Under the pieces are notes generated by a model. It was not told the DNA's origin, made no database searches, and worked only from the letters and a program-made list of their open reading frames with translations. A stretch of 9,508 bases of DNA, taken from Crocinitomicaceae bacterium. GTDB lineage: Bacteria; Bacteroidota; Bacteroidia; Flavobacteriales_D; Crocinitomicaceae. Location of the stretch: contig NZQU01000063.1 of assembly GCA_002696025.1 (NCBI GenBank), forward strand, positions 1 through 9,508. Reading direction: 5' to 3'. Made by a program: the position numbers and the translations under genes. Of this stretch, positions 1 through 9,000 are shown piece by piece; position 1 is the first letter of the stretch, and each line of letters starts with the position of its first letter.

Positions 1-3000
1 AATTAGGATTTAATAAAGATACATATAGAATAATGTCATTTATATCAGAACCAAATAAAGAATTAATATATAAAAATAATAGTTCAATAAAATATGGTTT
101 AAAAGGAAGAAATGATTCATATGTATGGGAAGTAAATAAGGGTTATAAAAATTATACAATATTAGATAAAACGGATACTAATGAAGATGAAACAGTTATT
201 ATAAAAGCATGTTTAAATAATGATATAGATGAACATCCTGAAAAAACAAGTATAGTAACAGATAATCTAGATAAATTAGCTAAAAATGATAATGAATTTT
301 ATTTGAATAATTTTTATATAGAAAATATACTTTTAGAAGATTTAAAAAATGAAGAATGGGTAAAATTTCCAAATTCACATCAATTATATATACAAAAACC
401 TACTAAATCAAATTTTTATTATGTATATTTTATAGAAAATGATATTAAATATTATATGTATTTATACATTAAGAAAAAGAAATCAAACTATGATATTGTA
501 TTTAGAGAAAATACGTCAAGATATAAAGAACCATTTATATTAAATAATGCAAAATGGAGATTTATAAGAACAGAAGATTATATTGAAAATATATTTGATA
601 ATATTAAGATTTTATATAATATTAGAAGTAAAATATATTTTAATAAAAGTTTAAATACAAATAATCCAAATAGACCACCACCATATAAAATACGTGGTTT
701 AGTAGCAAAAGATAATACATGTGATAATTATGCAACATTATTAAATAATTTCTTTAATAGTGATGAAGATTTAATAAATAATACAAAATTTAAATTTGAA
801 GGTTATAATAATAATTATAAAATAACATCATATGTAAAAAGTAAAAATTCAATATTTAATAATATAGATGGATGTTTATTTTTAAATTATAATAATGAAT
901 TAAAAAAATTATATCAACAACAATTAAAAGATGGAACAATAACAAAAGAAGAATTTGATACAAAAATGTCATTATCAAAAATAAATAATAAAGTAAAATT
1001 GGATCCTAGAATAATAGGAGCAGATACGGATAAAAAATTAGTTTATTATAAAATTCAAAATCCAGATACATTAAAATATTTATTTTTAGATACTTCAACA
1101 AATAAAGTTATTTGGTCTGATTTATATGATGATAATAATAAAAATGAAAATTATAAAATTTCTGATGATGATATTTTACCAGATAATTTCTTATGGATTG
1201 TTCAAAATAGTAAATATAATGATATACAAATACAAGAAGCAATAAAAGAAAAACAAGAAACTTATAATAAAATGTTAAGTGAAAGTATTTCAAATATAAA
1301 TCAAAATATAACTAGTAAAATATATAAAAAAAAACTGATAAATTCAAATGATTCAGAAGATTTCATAATGAATAATCAAAAATTCAAAAATATTAATAAA
1401 ACTGTTATGGATAATGTACAAAAAATGACAGCAAAATTAACAGAAGGAAAATCTGATATAGAAAAAACAAAAATAGAAAAAGAATTTCTTAAAAAATTAT
1501 TAGAAAAAAAAGGAGGACAAAAAGGAGGAGTAATAACAATGAGTACAGAAAATATAACAAATATAAATACATTGGTAAAACAATTAAAATTTATTAAATA
1601 TAATGATTATAAATTATTATTAAATCAATTAAATATAATAAAAATAAATTCAAGAAATACATTACCTAGTAATTTTGGATTTAATAAAATAACAAATAGA
1701 ATGAAATTAAAATATACAGATTCAATTTCTCAAAGCGAAATGAACCAATATATATATTTTAATCAAATGAGTAAAGGTAGTACAAAATATGAATGTTATT
1801 TACAAGATATATTAAATTTTAAAAATATAGATTTTTATGTAAAATCAAAAGAAATACAAAAAAATGAATATGAAGTATTTAATTTTAATAGTATAGGTGT
1901 AGAAGTAGATAATGAAAGTTATTCAGAAAATAATATATTAATTAATGATATAGGATTTAATAATAGAAATCAATTAGCTAATAATAAACAAGAAATAAAT
2001 AATATTCGTATAAATTTTAGTAATATTGGAAATAAAGATTTAGAAATTTCTCAAATTATAATTAATTTACCTGGAATAGCAGAATTAATAATAAATAATA
2101 TAAAAAGTGATGTTTATGTATATTATAATAGTAAACCAATATTTAATAAAGGTAAATGGTTAAAACCAATAAAAAATACAAATAAAAATTCAATATTTAC
2201 ATTATTAAATAATTATAATTTAAGTAAAAGAAATAAAAAAATATATGATTTTTCAATACGTTTACAAAATGATGATCAAAAAATAAATGATATAAATAAA
2301 AATCATATAACAGAATATATTAAATCTTTTAATAATCAAATAGGAAGTTTTTATATAAAAAAAAATGAATTAGAAGAAAATAAATTTTATAATAGTAAAA
2401 TATTTTATATATCAAATGATAATCAAGTTATATATATAACAATATATAATAATAATAATCCAAATGAAATTTATGAAGCACCATGTAATTTTTCATCTAT
2501 TTTAGAAAAATCAAATATAACTGATAATGGAATATACTCATATATTTGTAAATCTATTTATAATCATATACAAATAATAAATCAAAAAAATAAATCACAA
2601 AATATTAGTAAGATTTTTGATTATATTAATATTTTATATAAAAATAATAAATATGAAAAAATATCAGAAATATTAAATTCTACTAAACGTGTAGGACCTA
2701 AAGGATTTAAATTAGATTTAGATAACAAAAAATTACATATTGATATTGATATGAAAAATTTAATAAATAGTTATGAAGTAAAAAACACTTTAAATACAAT
2801 AAAAATACCTAATAAAATAACATTAATTTTTGATAGAATAATAAATCAACCAAAATCTAATGGTCAATATATATATACTGACATAAAATATACAGATTTT
2901 GTACATATATCAAATTTATTTACAATAATTCCAAATAGTCCATTTATAAAATTAAATTCATTTTCAGAAGAAGAAAGTAAAACTTATAAAATATTTATTG

Positions 3001-6000
3001 ATAAAATTAAGAATATTATTAAATTTATATCAAATATAAAAAATAATAAAGATAACAAAAATATAGGAAATATTGAAGATGTAATAATAGAAATAAATGA
3101 TATAATAGATTATTATTTCTCAGATTATAAATCTAATAATAAATTTAATAATGAATTAAAATTATATTTAACAAATATATTAAATTCAAATACAAATATA
3201 ACTCATTATCTTATTAATTTAGTATTAGATATAATTCATAATATTCAACAAAAATATAATGAATATTCAAACGAAATAAATATTTTACTAAAAAATGATG
3301 AACGTTTTATAGATTGTATATATCGTCCTGCTACTTTTATAGATATTTTATATAATATGATAAATTATTTTAGTGATCCAGTAAATAGTGATGATCCAAG
3401 TTATTTTAATATATCTTATGGTTTCTATTTTAAAAATGAAAATGATATTTATGTAAATAATATAATAGATACAGATAGTATTAGTAATAATAAAAAGAAT
3501 TATTTAATTTCATTTACAGATATTATAAAAAATTATTCACAAATAGAAAAAACCTTACCTGAAAAAAATATAAGAAAAAAAGAATTAAATGAACCTTATA
3601 TGAAATTATTAAAAGATTATAATAATAATGTTACAAATATATTGAAAAAAATATTAAATATGAAATATGCTAATATTAAACAAAATAAAAAATTAAATAC
3701 AGTTAATAATATGACTACTATTCAAAATAATTTAATAAGTGATTTAAGTGAAGATAATAAAAGTAATTATTTAAATTATGGAAATATAAATTTTACTAAA
3801 AATGATAATTCAAGAAATTTTAATAAAGGTGATGTAATTTTGTTTAAATTTATTAGAAATACCCAAATAAATCATTTATTTAATATTATAAATTTATATT
3901 TACCATATAAAGTATTAGATAATACTTGGAAAAAATTTAATGAATTAATTGATATAAATTATGCTAATAATGATGTAAATAAAATAATAAATAAAAAATT
4001 AAATATATATGGAATTTCTAATTATAATGAACTATTTAAATCTGATTTAATTGATAGTTATATAACAGTTAATAATTTATTATTAAAAGAAATATTACCA
4101 TTTAACAAAGAATTTTCAAGTGAAGAAACGGAAAATGTATGTTATATTAAATTAGAAAATAGAAAATTATATTTATATTTAAATAAATTTAGATATGAAG
4201 TAAATATTAGAAAATTAATAAATAGTAATCTTTATTTAATTTATAGAACTATAAATAATATTAATTATTATGTAGAATTTACTAAAATAGAAGATATATA
4301 TAATTATTCTTGGGTAAAAGAAGAAGCTAATTTATTAGATAATTTAGTAAATAAATTATTATTTATTTATAATACAGAGAAAAATATTGATGATACAACT
4401 GAAAAAACAGATATAACAGATGAAAAAATGATTGAATTAGATTATAAAAATCGTTTTAATTTATTATTTTCTCATTTAAATAAATTTATAAATAATGATG
4501 ATGGAACTTGTAAATTATTAGAAAAATATTATACAATTCATAATAAAAATTATAATAAAATTATTAATAATAATAATATACTTGAAACATTAGAAATAAC
4601 TTTAAATAATTCTGAAGATAATTTTATATTAAAAGATAAATATGGTGAAATAAATGAAAAAATAGGAAATTATAAATATTATTTAACAAATGAAGAATGT
4701 ACAGAATATATAATATATTCACCTTCACCTAATTCAGATGATATGTTAATTTTAAATAGAAATTTTGAATTTGAAAAAGTTAGTAATAATAGTATAACAC
4801 TTTATAATTTAATTAATAATTCTACATTAAATAATAATTATAGAATAAATTTAAAATATTCATTAGAAAAAAATATATTTGAAGAATTAGATGAAAATTG
4901 TATAAAAAGAGAAAAAGGTCGTAAATTTAAAATAAGAAATACTTCGGATAGTGATCAAATAGCAGATAAAAATAAATATTTTATTTATATAAATGATGTA
5001 GAAAGTAATTTAGACGTAGGAATATTAGACGAATATTATAATAAAGAAAATGAAAATGTTCCAGATAAAGAAAAAACTTGTTATATAATTCCAATTAAAC
5101 CTATTAATAAATTAAAAATATTACAGAAAAAAATTATGAAAAAAGGGGAACCTGAAAAATTTATTAGTACAAATTTATCATTAAAATCAACTTCACCTAA
5201 TTCGGATTATTTTGTTATAGAAAATAAAAGTGGAGAATTTTTAAAAGCAAAAAAAATAATTCAATATAAAAAACCTTTAAGAATTAATTTAGAATTTGTA
5301 AAAACAAATATAGTAAATAGTGATTACTTATTTACTATAAAAAATAATGTTGAAAATATAGAAAATATAAATATTTTAAAAACAAATAAACAATGTTTAA
5401 CAGGAGGACAAAAAATAATAAGTAATACTAGTATTAAAAAAGAATATTTAACTGAAATAAATAAAAAATTTAATGAAAATACAAAATTTAATGATTTATG
5501 TCATAATAATACTAATGTAAGTTTTATAAATTATAATACTATAGAAACTCAAGATGATGTAAGTTATTTTGAATGTAGAGAATTATGTAATACAAAAGAT
5601 ACATGTAGTGGATTTAGTATGTCTGATATAAATGGTAAAAAAATATGTAAAACATATGAAAAAAAAGATGATACTAGTATTTTATTTTATGATTGTAATA
5701 AAACATTAACAGATACTAATGATATAGGTGAAATAAAAAATTCAATAATAGAAACAACTTCAAAAGGTGAAAAAATAGAGAAACAAGTTATTCCAAATAA
5801 AATAGATTTAGTAAATGAAGCATTATATTATATTGAATGTAAAAAAACAAAAATAGTAGAAGGTAAAAATAAAAAACAATATATTAATTTGAATAAAATA
5901 GATAGTAAATTTAATAATAAAAATAAATTAAAATGTTCAATAATAGAAAAAATAAATGAAGAAACAATTTATTCAAATTATATATTTAAATTAAATATTA

Positions 6001-9000
6001 TAACAGATAATGTAGTAAAAGGTAATATAAGATTTTTAAGTTTATTATCAGATGATAAAATTATAGTTGGTTCTTATATATCAAATGAATCAGATATAAT
6101 TAATATTATATATGATAAAATAAAAAATAAATATATATGGGAAGGTGTAAATGAAAAATGGTATATGGAAGCTACAAATGATAATTTTGAATTTATAATT
6201 ATTAAAGGTGATAAAAATAGTGAATATTATTGTCCTTATTATGATGGTGGTTATAAAACATTAAAATTATATAAAAATAATATTGAAATAAGTGTAGATG
6301 GACCAAATAGTAAAAAATATGTAAGAATAATTAAAGATAAAGATATTAGTATATTTAAAAATATTCAAAATTTAAGTAATACTGATTTAGATATTATTGA
6401 TCCAAATGAAATAAATAAATATGAAGGTAATATATTTTTATTTAAACAAGATAAAGATTATTATAATTTATTTACAATATTTGAAAATAATAAATATTAT
6501 TTATATTTAGATAATGACAATTTTATTAAATTTAATAAAATAAATAATCCTGAAAATAAAGAAGAATATTTATGGAAATTTAATTTATATTCTAATGATA
6601 TAAATATGGCTCGTTCATTTCAAACATTAAATGGTGGAAAAGTTTTTAATGATGGAAGAGGTTTATTTAGACCTAAAATGGGAACTTCCGGTTCTTCAGG
6701 AACAAATACTCAATCAACAACAACAACTTCAGGTTCTAAATCTCAAACAGCAGGTATAATAGGGGGGATAACATTAAATAATTTAGTAAATGGAAATAGT
6801 TATTATATAAAATCTAAAAATAATGAATATATTTGTGCAAATAAATATTATAAATTTCCTAATGAAACTGATATAAATAAAATAATAGTAGTTGGAATTG
6901 ATAGTATGTTAGCAGTAAATCCTAATAAGAGTACAAAATATAATAAAAAATTTATAAGAGCAAGTATAGATTTATCTGATACACCATATAATATATTTAA
7001 GAAATATAAAATTGACGATGATATTATGTGGAAATTAGATATTGATGAAACACAAAAAGAAAAAATATATAAATTTTATAATATTAAACATGATATATAT
7101 TTAAATATATCAGAAGGTGATAATTTATTTAAAATAACTTCTACTGGTTCAAGTATTTTTTATAGTATAGTTAAAGCAGATACAAATAAAAAAGTAGTAG
7201 TAAATAATGATATAAAAACTTTAGATAAAATATATAAAATAAGTTTATCAGAAACAAAAGAAATAAATGATAAAAATAGTTGGGCATTTATAAATCCAAA
7301 TAATTATAATAATAATGAAAATCCATATAAAAAAAATACAAATTTTTCAAATTTAGAAAATGGTAAAATCTATAGAATTATTAATGAAGGAGTTAAAAAT
7401 AATAATGAGAAAAATACTTATTTAACAATAAATGATTTAAATAATGAATTATTAATTCCATATAATGAAAATACATTTACAAATAAATTAGGAGAAGATG
7501 AAACATTATGGCGTTGTATTATAAATAAAGATAATACATATTCATTTGAATTAGTGAAATCAGGTAACAAATTAGGAGATGAAAATGGAAATTTATTTAA
7601 AAATATAGGTAATGTATTAAAATTTAAAAATCCTGATAATACTATAAATAAAGAATATTTAACAGATAAATTTTATATTCAACATAGTACAAATGAATAT
7701 TATAATATAATAAATTCAAAAAATTTAAATTATAAAATGGTAGGATTTAGTAATAATGTTAATTCATATGATAATTATAGTTCTGAAAATATTAAATATA
7801 CACATAAAATAGCAAATAATAGTGATTGGATTATTTCGTGTAAATCAAATGAAGAATATACGAAAAATGATATATTTAGTAATGAAATATTTTATTATTT
7901 ATATCCAACTAAAAATAATAAACTTAATTATAGTTTTGCTTACAATTATAATTCAATATATAATCCTATATATAATGAAAAAAAAATAATTACAGGTGTA
8001 GTAAATGGTAAAAATAATGGATTACAAAGTATTATAAATGCTAATTTAAATTCATTTAGAAATTATTCAGGTTTCACATTAGAAACAGAAATTAGTTGTA
8101 AAACAATAGAAACAAGAAAATTAGGTAGTAATAATATATCAATAATATTAGACGCAGATAATCATTATTATACAATACGTTTTATAAATTATAGTAAAAA
8201 TTCAACATTAGTAAGAATAACAGAAACTTTACATAAAGGAAGTAAAGATAAAAAAATGGAAATAATACAAGATCAAAATAAATTATTTAATAAATTAGAT
8301 TATTATTTAGAAAGAAAAGGTGGTAAAACAAGAAATAAAATTAATATGAAAATATGTGCCCCTGATATTTATACAGATACAGATAATAATAATATATTTT
8401 ATTTAGATAAAGCGTCAATTCATTTAACATATGATAATGAATTTTTAAATATTTATATAAATAATAAATTAATATCATTTTTCAGAGTATTAAATTTATC
8501 TGTTAATCAAATTTATTATATTTCTCCACATGAATGTGTATGGAATAAAAATAAATGGTGGAAACATAATAAATTATTAGATATTCCTGTATGGACTACA
8601 AGTAATATAGATAATTTTATAGAAAATAAACCAGGAATTAAATTCAAAAGTAAAATAAATTCAAATGTAGTTTTAGAAAGTTATGTAAAAAAATATGATG
8701 ATAATTATTTTTATATATTAAATAAAGAAAATAAATATTTATCTATTATTAGTGATGAAAAAAATAAAATGAATTATGAAACTGAATGGACTACCGATAA
8801 TTCTAAAGATAATTGTTTATGGAAATTATATGATATAAATGTAAATATACCTAAATATATTAATATTATAGAAGGAACACCAAATACTATAAATATAAGA
8901 AATCATTCATTTAAATGTAAAATAAATAATTTAAAAACTGTTGCTAATATTACAGATGCTGAATATTTAAATAGTGTAGATAATTCTAATAATATAATGG

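Noticed and set aside
33..35. ATG at 33 as the start of the giant protein
   Set aside because: The frame is already open before it, with the same codon use, and there is no upstream stop or start context. The gene more likely begins outside the window.
1108..1293. A 61-codon frame on the minus strand, Phe/Tyr/His/Leu-rich
   Set aside because: It lies wholly inside the long + strand frame, and its composition is just the complement of AAT, AAA and GAT codons. It shows no ribosome site or family likeness, so it is a shadow.
1539..1541. ATG at 1539 as the true start of a separate gene
   Set aside because: The purine tract before it looks like a Shine-Dalgarno site, but no stop ends the upstream frame and coding character is the same on both sides. 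It is kept only as a finding.
2448..2460. Short AAT runs (also near 4570) as microsatellites
   Set aside because: They are only four or five units, encode Asn in a protein already rich in Asn, and are expected at this composition.
3000..3370. Transmembrane helices in the Ile/Leu-rich block
   Set aside because: Each hydrophobic run is broken by Lys, Asp, Asn or Glu every few residues, with none close to 20 uncharged residues, which fits soluble amphipathic helices better.
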